This document shows positions 35,389-44,771 of a stretch of DNA of 64,000 bases, piece by piece (the first letter of the stretch is position 1; each line of letters begins with the position of its first letter). The position numbers were made by a program, and so were the translations under genes. The notes under the pieces are model-generated. The model was not told the origin of the DNA, did not search any database, and saw only the letters and a list, made by a program, of their open reading frames with translations. The DNA is from Stutzerimonas stutzeri (GTDB taxonomy: Bacteria; Pseudomonadota; Gammaproteobacteria; Pseudomonadales; Pseudomonadaceae). Where the stretch lies: NCBI GenBank assembly GCA_019056435.1, contig CP077641.1, positions 806,001-870,000 on the forward strand, in the 5' to 3' direction.

Positions 35389-37446
35389 TCAACCCAGACG
35401 AAAACGGGCGGTGTTATCGGCCAGGCGGCGAGTACCGTCGCCCAGACGGTCGGCGACACCATGTACTGCCTGAGCGCCCTCGAGCAGGCTCAGCGCGGCC
35501 TGGTCGACGCGTTGAATATTGCCGCTCACGTCCTCCGCAGTGGCCGCCTGCTGCTCCACGGCGGTGGCGATCTGCACGATCAGGTCGCTGACGCGTTGCA
35601 CAGCGCCGGCGATCTCGCCGAGGTGGTCGCCCAGTTCCGTCACCGCTCCGGCGTCCCGGGTCGCCTGCTCGCAGGCTGTTTCCATCAGCGCTACCGATTG
35701 CTGCACCACCTGCTGCAGGGCCTCGACGGTCCCGGCGATTTCGCGGGTAGAGTCCTGGGTGCGTTGCGACAGGCTGCGGACCTCGTCTGCCACCACGGCG
35801 AAACCGCGCCCCTGCTCGCCGGCCCGGGCCGCTTCGATGGCTGCGTTGAGTGCGAGCAGATTGGTCTGCTCGGCGATGCCTTTGATCACGTCGATGACCC
35901 GATTGATCTGCTGCGCCTGCGCCTGCAACTGCCCCAGCGCGGCGGAGGTCTCGCCCATGCGCTGAGTCAACTGATGCATGCTGGCGGTGGTCTGTACGCT
36001 GCGCTGATTGCTCTGCTCGGCGATCCGCCGCGTCTGTGCGGCATCCTGGGAAGCCTGCTCGCAGCTCTCGGCGACCGCCTGGGCCGTGGCCGCCATCTCG
36101 GTGGCGGCCGTGGCGATCTGACTGACCTGCGCTTGCTGGTCCTCCACCGAGCGCAACGATTGCTGCGCCTGTCGGGTGAGGTCCTGCACCGTGCCACCTA
36201 ACGTGGCGCTCTGCTGGTTCACACCTTCCAGGGACTCGCGCAGCTGCGCCACGGCCTCGTTCAGCGCGGTGCCGATCAACGCCAGTTCGTCCTGGCCGTG
36301 CGTCCGGGTCTGGCAACGCAGATCGCCGTTGCGCAGCGCCTGCGCCATGGCGGTGATCCGCGCCGTGCTCGCGCGAATCGACGCCTGCAGGCAAACCAGG
36401 GTGTAGAGCGCCAGTACCACCAGCAGACCGAACGCCAGCGCGGTGAGCGACAAGGCCTGCAACGCCTGCTGACGATATTCTCCGAGTCGCTGATCGAGCG
36501 CCGCCAGGGTCGCGGCCTGCAGCCGGTAGACCTCCGCGAGCGCCGCATCCATGCCCTGCTCGAAAGTCTCGCTGTCCAGCTGCACCTGGCCATCGAACAG
36601 GTCGCGGTCGAGCCGCTCGATCCAACCGTCGAGTGCCTGCAGACTGGCGCGATAGCCCTGCTCCCAGCTGGCGAGCGAGGCCGGCAACTTGCCCTGCAGG
36701 TGGTCCGGATACTTGCCCAGCTGGATGCGCTGGGCGCCGCTGGCCGCGCGGATCTCCCGGAGCTGCAAGCGGCTCTGCATGCTGAACTGCCCGGACGCCA
36801 CCACGCCCTGGCCCACGCTGGCGAGCACGCCGAGCTGTTGGGCCATGCTGGGTGCGGCCTGGGTGGTGATCTGCATCATCAGGTAGGTTTCCAGCCAGGG
36901 GTCGAGGATCAGGCCGCTCTCGGTGGCGATCTGCTCGCGCACGGCGACCACCTCCTGTAGCGCCTCGGTGAAGCGGTCATAGGCGTCCGGCCACCAGGCG
37001 GTGCCGGCCAGGGCCGCCGTGCGCAAACCGTCGCGCCGGGCCTGCAAGCGACCCATGCCGGCGCGCACGTCCTCGCTGGCTCCGGCGGCATCCAGGCTCG
37101 CTTTCAGGGCAGCGAGACTGGCATCGAGCTCGGTTTCGCTGGCCTGCATGGTCGCCATCAGGGCCCGTGTCTCATCACTGACTTCGCGGTTCTTCTCGCT
37201 GGCCTTCCAACGTGCCGTGATGTTGCGCTGGGCAACCAGCAACGCCTCGACGCGGTCCAGCGACACCAGCTGCTCCACGCCGGAACGCTCGTTGGCGACC
37301 AGTTGCAGCTTGTCGGTATAGCCCTGGCCGATCGACCACACCGCATAACCCAGCGGCAGCACGAACATCAGCGCCAGCAGCTGGAACTTGCGGGCAAAGC
37401 TGAAGCGCTCGAGCGTGCGCACTCCCGGCAGCAACAAGGCGTTCAT
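35389..37446 (-). CDS. Methyl-accepting chemotaxis protein, long periplasmic domain
   Basis: A 685-residue chemoreceptor: TM1 about 21-41, a large, mostly helical periplasmic sensor (about 42-335), TM2 near 338-360, HAMP, then the signalling domain. The hairpin tip reads [31 protein letters not shown] in overlapping parts and is intact. The ligand domain is not one I can name with confidence. The ATG at 37446 follows AAGGAG. No cheA or cheW is nearby, so it works with the core chemotaxis set elsewhere. Its 3' end has been duplicated leftwards. Confidence 0.9.
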   Translation of the reverse strand: MNALLLPGVRTLERFSFARKFQLLALMFVLPLGYAVWSIGQGYTDKLQLVANERSGVEQLVSLDRVEALLVAQRNITARWKASEKNREVSDETRALMATMQASETELDASLAALKASLDAAGASEDVRAGMGRLQARRDGLRTAALAGTAWWPDAYDRFTEALQEVVAVREQIATESGLILDPWLETYLMMQITTQAAPSMAQQLGVLASVGQGVVASGQFSMQSRLQLREIRAASGAQRIQLGKYPDHLQGKLPASLASWEQGYRASLQALDGWIERLDRDLFDGQVQLDSETFEQGMDAALAEVYRLQAATLAALDQRLGEYRQQALQALSLTALAFGLLVVLALYTLVCLQASIRASTARITAMAQALRNGDLRCQTRTHGQDELALIGTALNEAVAQLRESLEGVNQQSATLGGTVQDLTRQAQQSLRSVEDQQAQVSQIATAATEMAATAQAVAESCEQASQDAAQTRRIAEQSNQRSVQTTASMHQLTQRMGETSAALGQLQAQAQQINRVIDVIKGIAEQTNLLALNAAIEAARAGEQGRGFAVVADEVRSLSQRTQDSTREIAGTVEALQQVVQQSVALMETACEQATRDAGAVTELGDHLGEIAGAVQRVSDLIVQIATAVEQQAATAEDVSGNIQRVDQAALSLLEGAQAVHGVADRLGDGTRRLADNTARFRLG

Positions 37447-37931
37447 CGCCTTTCTCCTTGATCAGTGATACGGGGCGATGCCCGTACCGGACGCCGCATG
37501 GGCAGGCTCAAGCAATACACGCGCCACGCAACGACCAGCCCCGGACCAGATAGAAGCAAAACGCCATCAGCCACAGACCAAGCATAGATGCTGCTGGCAA
37601 AGTTGCCCGGCCCTTGGCGACGCATGGGCGCTGGAGCGCACCAAAGCGGGCACGGCGCCGCCCTGATCACCAGCCGCGAGCGCGTCATGGTGACGCGGAT
37701 GTTCGCTGCAAGACCGCGGCCGACCATGGTCGTCAGGCCAAACGGGAAACCTTTCGGCCCCTCACCGCTCGAAAGTCCGATGCCAGGCCGAGCGCTACCA
37801 GCTTACCGCGCGAGCCCAGCAGTCAGGCTGGGCATCCCCATACCGCTCCCCCGAGGGCGGCCGAACCTATAGCGGGCAGTAGCCCAAGCCTGCGTGATGC
37901 CTGTACCGGCACGCGTGCGAGGAGCCGTTAG
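37447..37931. other. Divergent spacer with no gene seen
   Basis: 485 bases between the chemoreceptor and cstA. The open frames here are short, Arg/Pro-rich and lack a good ribosome site. The region must hold both promoters. No clear repeat or operator stood out. Confidence 0.5.
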
Positions 37932-39614
37932 ATGAGTGCGATTGCGTTGATGATTGTGGGGCTGGCGGCGATGTCGCTGGGGTATCTGTTCTACTCGAAG
38001 TTCATCGCCGAGAAGATCTACCGTCTCGACCCGAATTACCGCACCCCGGCCCATACGATGCGCGACGGCGTGGATTACGTGCCCACCAACAAGTTCGTGC
38101 TCTGGGGCCATCACTTCACCTCGGTCGCGGGCGCCGCGCCCATCGTCGGACCGGCCATCGCCGTCATCTGGGGCTGGGTACCGGCGTTCATGTGGGTGGT
38201 GCTGGGCACCATCTTCTTTGCCGGCATCCATGACTTCGGCGCGCTCTGGGCCAGCGCTCGCAACAAGGGCCAGTCGGTCGGCATGCTCAGCGGCCGGCTG
38301 ATCGGCTCCCGTGGGCGCAGCCTGTTCCTGGTGGTGATCTTCCTCGTCCTGCTGATGGTCAACGGCGCCTTCGCCGCGGTGATCTCCAACCTGCTGGTGT
38401 CGACACCCACCTCGGTCATCCCGGTGTGGGGCGCGATCGTCGTTGCACTGGTGATCGGCCAGCTGATCTACCGCTACAACGTCAAGCTGCTCTGGCCGTC
38501 GCTGGGCGGCGTGATCGTGCTTTACCTGCTGATTCTGCTCGGCAGCCAATACCCGGTGACCTTGCCAGATACGGTGCTGGGCCTGAGCGCCAAGTCGTTC
38601 TGGATCCTGCTGCTGTTCGCCTACGCCGCCATCGCGTCGCTGCTGCCGGTATGGGTGCTGCTGCAGCCGCGTGACTACATCAATGGCCTGCAACTGTTCG
38701 TCGGCCTCGGCCTGCTCTATCTCGCCGTGCTGTTCGGCGCGCCAGAGCTGGTGGCACCGGCCTACAACGCCGAATTGCCAGCCGACAGCCCGAGCATCGT
38801 GCCGCTCCTATTCGTGACCATTGCCTGCGGGGCGATATCCGGCTTCCACGGGCTGGTCGCTTCGGGCACCACGTCGAAGCAGCTGGACAAGGAGACCGAT
38901 GCCCGTTTCGTCGGCTATTTCGGTGCCGTAGGTGAAGGCATGCTCTCGCTGGCGGCGATCATCTGCTGCACCGCCGGCTTCGCCACGCTGCTCGACTGGC
39001 AGCAGGTGTACACGGCGTTCGGTCAGGGTGGCGTGAATGCCTTCGTCCAGGGCGGCGGCACCCTGCTGGCCAACGGCCTGGGCCTGCCGGCGGATCTCGG
39101 CGCCACTATTCTTGCGGTCATGGCGATCCTTTTTGCCGGCACCACCATGGACACCGGGCTGCGCCTGCAACGCTTCGTGATCCAGGAGGCCGGCGAGCTG
39201 GCGGGCATGAAGGTCAACACGGTGGTCGGTACCCTCATCGCCGTCGGCGTCTGCATGGCGCTGGCCTTCGGTGCCGGCTCCGAGGGTAGCGGTGGGATGG
39301 CGATCTGGCCGCTGTTCGGCACCACCAACCAGCTGCTGGCGGGGCTGACGTTGTCGATCATCACCGTGCTGCTGATCAAGCAGGGTCGCCCGGCGATGTA
39401 CACCCTGGTGCCGCTGGTGTTCCTGCTGGCGATGTCGATCTACGCGCTGCTGGTGCAGATGGGCCAGTTCTACCGTGCGGAGAACTGGTTGCTGCTGGGC
39501 ATGGACGTGGTGATCCTCATCGCCGCGCTGTGGGTCACCCTCGAAGCGGTGATCGCCATGCGCAAGGGTCGCGACCCGGCGGCCGACATGACCACCGACG
39601 AGCCGCTGCCATGA
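37932..39614 (+). CDS. cstA: Carbon starvation protein CstA (short form)
   Basis: A 560-residue inner-membrane protein with about sixteen helices. The N-terminus carries the CstA hallmark YFYSKFIAEKIYRLD-like stretch, then the conserved DGVDYVPTNKFVLWGHHFTSVAGAAP region (residues about 45-65) and GPAIAVIWGW. Members import pyruvate or peptides and respond to carbon limitation. It is shorter than enteric CstA (about 700 residues). Its stop overlaps the next ATG as ATGA. The next gene is a cory-CC-star protein, in the place where enteric cstA has the small ybdD/yjiX gene. Confidence 0.92.
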   Translation: MSAIALMIVGLAAMSLGYLFYSKFIAEKIYRLDPNYRTPAHTMRDGVDYVPTNKFVLWGHHFTSVAGAAPIVGPAIAVIWGWVPAFMWVVLGTIFFAGIHDFGALWASARNKGQSVGMLSGRLIGSRGRSLFLVVIFLVLLMVNGAFAAVISNLLVSTPTSVIPVWGAIVVALVIGQLIYRYNVKLLWPSLGGVIVLYLLILLGSQYPVTLPDTVLGLSAKSFWILLLFAYAAIASLLPVWVLLQPRDYINGLQLFVGLGLLYLAVLFGAPELVAPAYNAELPADSPSIVPLLFVTIACGAISGFHGLVASGTTSKQLDKETDARFVGYFGAVGEGMLSLAAIICCTAGFATLLDWQQVYTAFGQGGVNAFVQGGGTLLANGLGLPADLGATILAVMAILFAGTTMDTGLRLQRFVIQEAGELAGMKVNTVVGTLIAVGVCMALAFGAGSEGSGGMAIWPLFGTTNQLLAGLTLSIITVLLIKQGRPAMYTLVPLVFLLAMSIYALLVQMGQFYRAENWLLLGMDVVILIAALWVTLEAVIAMRKGRDPAADMTTDEPLP

Positions 39615-39874
39615 CACCGAGGCCGTTCTTCGAGCGCCTGTCGGACGGGCTGAAGGAGTTCTACGTCGCGCCCTACCGGCGCACCTTCGCCCGCGCCCGG
39701 CGCGACGAGGACGACCTGTTCATGCTGCTGGTGTTCTCCGAAGCACTGGGCGTGCCCAACCCGGCCGCCTGGTACACCCTGGAACTGATGCCGGAGCTCT
39801 ACGAACGTTTTCACGACTGGCACCTGCGCATGGGCATGGAGCACTCACCGCTGGACCACATCGGATGCTGCTAG
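39611..39874 (+). CDS. cory-CC-star protein
   Basis: An 87-residue protein ending in Gly-Cys-Cys-stop. The aromatic/basic core (FFERLSDGLKEFYVAPYRRTFARARRD in overlapping parts) and the Pro-rich mid part (GVPNPAAWYTLELMPELYERFHDWH) fit the cory-CC-star family, named for its invariant C-terminal cysteine pair. The role is unknown. A metal or redox function, or service to the membrane partner, is possible. It overlaps cstA by four bases and the ArsA-like gene by ten. The CC-stop codons are read in another frame as the ArsA start. Confidence 0.85.
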   Translation: MTPRPFFERLSDGLKEFYVAPYRRTFARARRDEDDLFMLLVFSEALGVPNPAAWYTLELMPELYERFHDWHLRMGMEHSPLDHIGCC

Positions 39875-40863
39875 CGCTGGCTGCCCAGCAGCGGGTGCTG
39901 TTCATAGGCGGCAAGGGCGGCGTCGGCAAGACCACCGTCGCGGCCGCCACTGCCTTGCAGCAGGCGCGTGCCGGGCGCCGCGTGCTCTTGGTGTCCACCG
40001 ATCCAGCGCACAACCTCGGGCACCTCTGGAATCGCTCGATCGGGTCGAACATCGTGCGCCTGGCAGCCGGGCTCGACGGGCTGGAACTCGACCCCGACGA
40101 AACCGTTCGCCAACACCTCGATGAAGTCGGCAGCGCCCTGCGCCGGCTGATGCCGCCCCATCTCGCCGGCGAGGTCGACAAGCACATGGCGCTGTCCCGC
40201 GACGCACCCGGTATGCACGAAGCAGCGTTACTCGAACGCATTGCCGATACCCTCATCCAGGGCCTGAACCGCTATGACCTGCTGGTCTTCGACACCGCCC
40301 CATCCGGCCACACCTCCCGGCTGATGGCGCTACCGGAGATGATGACCGCCTGGACCGAAGGCCTGTTGCAACGCCAGGAACGCAGCAAGCGCTTCGGCGA
40401 CGTGCTGCGCAACCTGGGCAAGGACGATGGCGGCCTCGGCGAAAGCATCCTCGGTCGCGAAACGGGCAGCGACGAGGACCGCCAGCAGCGCGTACGCCAG
40501 TTGCTCTACCGACGCCGTGAACGCTTCAGCCAGCTGCGCGAGGTGATCCAGGATCAACAGCGCTGCGCCTTCGTCATCGTGCTTGCCGCCGAGCGACTGC
40601 CGGTACTCGAAACCATCGAGCTACAGGCCCAGCTGCAGCGCAGCGGTATCGACGTGGCCGGATTGGTGGTGAACAAACGCTCGCCCGCCGACGCCGGCTC
40701 CTTTCTTGCCGAGCGCCACGCCCAGGAACAGCGACATCTGGACACCCTGCGCCAGTCGCTCCCCGACCTGCCCCTGCAAGAGCTGCCGCTACTGGCCGAA
40801 GACGTCGTCGGTGAAGCGGCGCTGGCGGCTTTTGGGGACCGGTTGGGCGCGCAACACATGTAA
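39865..40863 (+). CDS. ArsA-family ATPase
   Basis: A 332-residue single-unit ArsA/GET3-type ATPase. The deviant Walker A is GKGGVGKTT near residue 15, switch I is STDPAHNLGHLW near 43, and switch II is DTAPSGHTSRL near 145. There is no arsR, arsB or arsC nearby, so arsenite export is unlikely. GET3-like handling of membrane proteins or a metal is more plausible. It is co-translated with the cory-CC-star gene. Its last 60 or so codons are duplicated at 42933-43143. Confidence 0.88.
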   Translation: MLLALAAQQRVLFIGGKGGVGKTTVAAATALQQARAGRRVLLVSTDPAHNLGHLWNRSIGSNIVRLAAGLDGLELDPDETVRQHLDEVGSALRRLMPPHLAGEVDKHMALSRDAPGMHEAALLERIADTLIQGLNRYDLLVFDTAPSGHTSRLMALPEMMTAWTEGLLQRQERSKRFGDVLRNLGKDDGGLGESILGRETGSDEDRQQRVRQLLYRRRERFSQLREVIQDQQRCAFVIVLAAERLPVLETIELQAQLQRSGIDVAGLVVNKRSPADAGSFLAERHAQEQRHLDTLRQSLPDLPLQELPLLAEDVVGEAALAAFGDRLGAQHM

Positions 40864-41154
40864 CCTGTTGAGCTGACGGATGGCAGTGACGTCCAGCTTA
40901 TTTGCGAACTCCAGCACTGGCACCGTGCCACCCTAGTTTGTAGACTCCGCGCCGTAGTCTGGCTGCCCGATGCGGTACTTTGGCGTGCGCCCGGACAAGG
41001 AATAGCAGTCATGGACGCTTCGCCCCTTCCTCCGCAGCCAGCCCCCGCCTGCCTGTTTCTTTTCCGTATCGCTCCGCTCCTAGAGCGAGCGCCAAGCCGT
41101 ACCCAAAAATAGTCGACGGCCGATACCCAACACACATAACGAGAGATTCATTCG

Positions 41155-41824
41155 ATGAACAAGAAGCTCATGGCCGGACTGGTCGGAATCAGCTTGCTAC
41201 TCGGGGGGCTGCGCTACCGAACAGTCACGCACCCTTGAAGTCGCCAAAGTGACCTCAGCCAGCAGTGTCTACCAAGGGCAACGCAGCCCGATCGCTGTCG
41301 GTAAGTTCGATAACCGGTCCAGCTATATGCGCGGGCTATTCTCTGACGGAGTCGACCGCCTCGGTGGTCAGGCCAAGACCATTCTTATCACCCATCTTCA
41401 ACAGTCCAATCGCTTCAACGTACTGGACCGGGACAACATGAACGAGATCGCCCAGGAAAGTGCGATTTCCAACAAGCGTGCTCAACTGCGTGGCGCGGAC
41501 TTCGTGGTCACCGGAGACGTGACCGAGTTCGGTCGCAAGGAAGTAGGTGACCATCAGCTGTTCGGCATTCTTGGCCGAGGAAAGTCGCAGATCGCCTACG
41601 CCAAGGTGGCATTGAATATCGTCAATGTGAACACCTCTGAAGTGGTGTTCTCCGCCCAAGGCGCTGGTGAGTACAGCCTGTCGAATCGCGAGGTGATCGG
41701 CTTTGGCGGCACCGCCAGTTACGACTCCACCCTCAACGGCAAGGTACTGGATCTGGCCATCCGGGAAGCCGTCAATAACTTGGTCTCCGGCGTCGACAGT
41801 GGCGCCTGGCAACCTGTGCAATAA
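41155..41824 (+). CDS. CsgG/HfaB-family lipoprotein (frameshifted)
   Basis: Restored, this is about a 222-residue lipoprotein with lipobox LLGGC-A near residue 18 and the CsgG-like fold (IAVGKFDNRSSYMRG, NRFNVLDRDNMNEIAQE, ADFVVTGDVTEFGRK). The G run at 41203-41208 is one base too long and ends the frame early. Removing one G joins GGCATEQSRTLEV to the rest. It heads a three-gene lipoprotein operon (CsgG, DUF4810, DUF799) found in several Gram-negatives. It should not be confused with the missing curli pore CsgG. Confidence 0.85.
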
Positions 41825-41842
41825 GCTCAAGGAAGAACCAAC

Positions 41843-42204
41843 ATGAAGATGTACGTACGCGCCGGCGCAGTCAGTGCCAGCCTGTTAGCGACTCTATTGC
41901 TCACTGGTTGCGCAGGCAACCAGACGCCCCCGCTGTATTACTGGGACGGCTACCAACAGCAGGTCTATGAGCACTTCAAGCACGAAACTGGCCTGCAAGA
42001 GCAGATCGCTGCGCTTGAAGCCAGCCTGCAAAAGGCACGCTCTGAGGATCGATCGCCGCCTCCCGGCTTTCATGCACACCTGGGCATGCTCTACGCCGAG
42101 ATCGGCAAAGCGGACCAGGTTCGCCAGCAATTTGAAACCGAAAAAACCTGTTCCCGGAGTCCGCTGCGTACATGGACTTCCTCATGCGCAACGTTGCGGA
42201 GTGA
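41843..42204 (+). CDS. DUF4810 lipoprotein (frameshifted near the end)
   Basis: A 120-residue lipoprotein with lipobox LLLTGC near residue 23, then PPLYYWDGYQQQVYEHFK, the DUF4810 signature, and a helical TPR-like part. The A run at 42141-42146 lacks one base. With it the end reads EKNLFPESAAYMDFLMRNVAE and stops at 42202-42204, seven bases before the next start. It is the second gene of the lipoprotein operon. It is thought to act with its CsgG-like partner in the outer membrane, but no function is proven. Confidence 0.85.
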
Positions 42205-42210
42205 CCAGAC

Positions 42211-42891
42211 ATGATGCGTTTGAAGTCTTTCAAGACATATTTGGTGCTTGCCTCCATCGTACTTACAACCGGCTGCGCTACGCAGCAAACGCCTTATGAT
42301 TACAGCGCCTTCGAGCGAAACAACCCGGCTTCGATTCTGGTACTGCCGCCGGTCAATACCTCACCGGACGTCAAGGCCAGCTACAGCGTTCTGTCGCACG
42401 TAACCGCTCCGCTAGCAGAAGCCGGCTATTACGTACTGCCGGTCGCGGTAGTCGACGAAACCTTCAAGCAGAACGGGTTGATGAACGCGGACGAGATGCA
42501 TATGGCACCGCCCGCCAAGCTGCGCGAAATCTTTGGAGCGGATGCCGCGCTATATATCGAGGTCAGCCGTTACGGTAGCAGCTACAAGGTGATTACCAGC
42601 GAAGTAGCGGTCGAGGCTAGCGGCAAGCTCGTCGACCTGCGCAGCGGTGACGTACTCTGGGAAGGCAGCGCGCTTGCCAGCACTGCGGAAAACCAGAACA
42701 ACTCTGGGGGAGGCCTGGTAGGCATGCTGATCAGCGCAGCCGTCAATCAGGTGCTCAACAGCCTGACCGATCGCAGCCATGAAGTCGCCGGTATTGCCAG
42801 CAGTCGCCTCCTCAGCACCCAACGCTACGGCGGAATTCTTAGTGGCCCCCGCTCGCCACTTTACAAGCAAGCTCAGCTCGCTCATCGCTGA
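42211..42891 (+). CDS. DUF799 (GNA1162-family) lipoprotein
   Basis: A 226-residue intact lipoprotein with lipobox LTTGC-A near residue 21. The core has ASILVLPPVNTSPDVKASY, VLSHVTAPLAEAGYYVLPVAVVDETF and FGADAALYIEVSRYG in succession. It matches the meningococcal GNA1162 antigen family, whose structure resembles TolB-type domains. It is the third gene of the lipoprotein operon. The stop comes about 40 bases before the duplicated ArsA fragment. Confidence 0.88.
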   Translation: MMRLKSFKTYLVLASIVLTTGCATQQTPYDYSAFERNNPASILVLPPVNTSPDVKASYSVLSHVTAPLAEAGYYVLPVAVVDETFKQNGLMNADEMHMAPPAKLREIFGADAALYIEVSRYGSSYKVITSEVAVEASGKLVDLRSGDVLWEGSALASTAENQNNSGGGLVGMLISAAVNQVLNSLTDRSHEVAGIASSRLLSTQRYGGILSGPRSPLYKQAQLAHR

Positions 42892-42932
42892 TCGCGCCCC
42901 GGCTGCAGCGTTCACGCTGCAGCCATTCTCTG

Positions 42933-43143
42933 CAAGCCCAGCTGCATCAATGTGGCCGTGCTGAAAGTAAACAAACGCTCGCCCGCCAATGCCGGCCCCT
43001 TTCTTGCCGAGCGTCACGCCCAGGAACAGCGACATATGGACACCCTGCGCCAGTCGCTCCCCAACCTGCCCCTGCAAGAGCTGCCGCTACTGGCCGAAGA
43101 CGTCGTCGGTGAAGCGGCGCTGGCGGCTTTGGGGAGCGGTTGA
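42933..43143 (+). pseudogene. Duplicated 3' fragment of the ArsA-family ATPase gene
   Basis: From about 42933 the sequence repeats 40635-40846 (offset 2298 bases in the ungapped part), with a few point changes and a small gap near 42948. It still reads open as VNKRSPANAGPFLAERHAQEQRH and ends EAALAALGSG-stop. There is no start or promoter of its own. It forms the right half of a direct repeat that brackets the lipoprotein operon. Confidence 0.85.
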
Positions 43144-43231
43144 GTTGAAGCGAGGCCGCCTGGTGGGGCATTTCGATCGTTGAACGATGCCAAAGCGGAC
43201 CACCATTTCTTCCGATCACGACCCGAGGGCG

Positions 43232-44176
43232 TCACGCCGAAAAGAAGTAGCGGGTGAGATGGAAGAATACCGGCGCCGCGAAACACACCGAGTCCATCCT
43301 ATCCAGCATGCCGCCGTGGCCTTTGATCATGGTGCCCCAGTCCTTCGCCTGCAGGCTTCGCTTGATCGCCGAGAGCGTCAGGCCACCCAGAAAGCCCATC
43401 ACCACGATCACGAATGACATGGCCAGCGACTGATAGAAGCTGAACGGTGTAAGCCAGAACATGCAGCCTCCAGCCAGCACCGCCGCCAGGCCGCCGCCAA
43501 CCAGTCCTTCGACCGTCTTTGAGGGGCTGACAATAGGCGCCACCTTCGTTTTTCCGAACAGCTTCCCGAACACATACTGCAGAACGTCGCTGATCTGGAC
43601 GACGAACATCAGGTAGAACAGCAACAAGGCGTTCTGCCCTTCGAACCCTTCCAGATCGAGAATCAGCAACGCCGGTGCGTGGCTGATGCAATACACCGTA
43701 ATCATGACGCCCCACTGAATCTTGGCGACCCGCTCAAGAAAGGCATCGGTTTCCTGTGACAGCACGGCAATCGACGGCAGGAACAGAAACGCATAAACCG
43801 GAATCAGCAGCGTCACCATCGAATACCAATGGATGCCGATGAATATGTATTGCAAGGGAATAAGGATAAAGAACGCCGCGAACAGCGCGTTGTGATCGCC
43901 AAGCCTGGTTGGGGTAAGTGTGATGAACTCTCGCAGCGCAAAGAGCGAAACGAACGCGAACAGCACCACCGTTGCCGTGCTACCCAACAGGTATGAGGCG
44001 ACAAAGATCGCGATCATCGACCACCAGGCGTTGGTTCTCAGGTTCAGGTTTTCGACCGTCGCAATCGCATCGTCCGTCCTGACGAAGCGCTTCAGCATCA
44101 GTCCTGTGACGGTGGCCACCGTGAGCAGGGAAACGACCCCAGCCATCAACAGATAGAACTTGTTTTCGATCATCAT
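43232..44176 (-). CDS. Phosphatidate cytidylyltransferase-like protein (CdsA/YnbB family)
   Basis: A 314-residue membrane protein with about eight helices. The CdsA signature is complete: S-x2-KR-x4-KD-x-G-x3-KGHGG-x2-DR-x-D, read in SAIKRSLQAKDWGTMIKG then HGGMLDRMDS (residues about 265-292). It makes CDP-diacylglycerol from phosphatidate and CTP. It is a second, accessory copy in the sense that it sits with an acyltransferase and a CDP-alcohol transferase, not with rseP and bamA as the housekeeping cdsA does. It overlaps the upstream acyltransferase by four bases. Confidence 0.85.
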   Translation of the reverse strand: MMIENKFYLLMAGVVSLLTVATVTGLMLKRFVRTDDAIATVENLNLRTNAWWSMIAIFVASYLLGSTATVVLFAFVSLFALREFITLTPTRLGDHNALFAAFFILIPLQYIFIGIHWYSMVTLLIPVYAFLFLPSIAVLSQETDAFLERVAKIQWGVMITVYCISHAPALLILDLEGFEGQNALLLFYLMFVVQISDVLQYVFGKLFGKTKVAPIVSPSKTVEGLVGGGLAAVLAGGCMFWLTPFSFYQSLAMSFVIVVMGFLGGLTLSAIKRSLQAKDWGTMIKGHGGMLDRMDSVCFAAPVFFHLTRYFFSA

Positions 44177-44771
44177 TCGGCGAGCCTCACTACCGCTTCG
44201 CGGGCCCGGCTCAAGAAGGGGCCGATCTCTTCGTTCTCGATGACTTCAAGCGGGTCACCGATCCGAATGGTGCAGATAATCGGCAGCGGCACATGCTTCC
44301 CTTTCGGCATCGAGCGATACAGGTTGTCCAGGTAGATGGGAACCAGCCGCGCCTGTGGAAAGGCCTTATGAAGCCGGTAAAGCCCGGATTTGAACTCGCC
44401 AGGAAGCGCCTGAAACCTGCGTGTTCCTTCTGGGAAAATGATGACCGAAGCCCCCTGAGTCATCACCTGATGCACCGGCGCCAGAGCGTCTTCGCCTTCC
44501 TTGGGTTTGCGCTCGATCAGCACCGAGTTGAGTCCACGCGTTGCGATGTATCTCAGGAATCGGTTCTTGCCCCAGTAATCAGCTGCGGCAAGGGGCTTGG
44601 TGTTGAGCCTGGCCTCCTGGGCAGAGCCGCCATGATCGCCAGCGTGTCGATATGACTCGTGTGGTTGGCGAAATAGATGCGCTGACCGGACAGGTCCGGC
44701 GTGCTTTCGAAACGAGCGCTAGCACCCAGCAGTAGCCGCAGAACAGAGATCAACAGGGTGGAGAGCCACAT
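44173..44771 (-). CDS. 1-acyl-glycerol-3-phosphate acyltransferase-like (PlsC family, frameshifted)
   Basis: Restored, this is about a 200-residue protein. It has an N-terminal helix (MWLSTLLISVLRLLLGA), the catalytic NHTSHIDT motif (H-x4-D) near residue 42, and the substrate motif FPEGTRR near residue 110. It transfers an acyl chain to lysophosphatidate. The frame breaks after the acyltransferase motif. GGG at 44619-44621 is one base short, and adding it joins MAALP to QEARLNTKPLAAADYWG. Start and stop overlap the neighbours as ATGA. Confidence 0.85.

Noticed and set aside
39865..40863. Arsenite efflux ATPase of an ars operon
   Set aside because: There is no arsR, arsB, arsC or arsD nearby. 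The context is cstA and a cory-CC-star gene.
41155..41824. The missing curli pore CsgG
   Set aside because: It is followed by DUF4810 and DUF799 genes, the known partners of a different CsgG/HfaB-type lipoprotein, and it is 24 kb from the curli genes.
43144..43231. Insertion sequence between the ArsA fragment and the CdsA-like gene
   Set aside because: Only 88 bases are present, with no transposase and no terminal inverted repeats.
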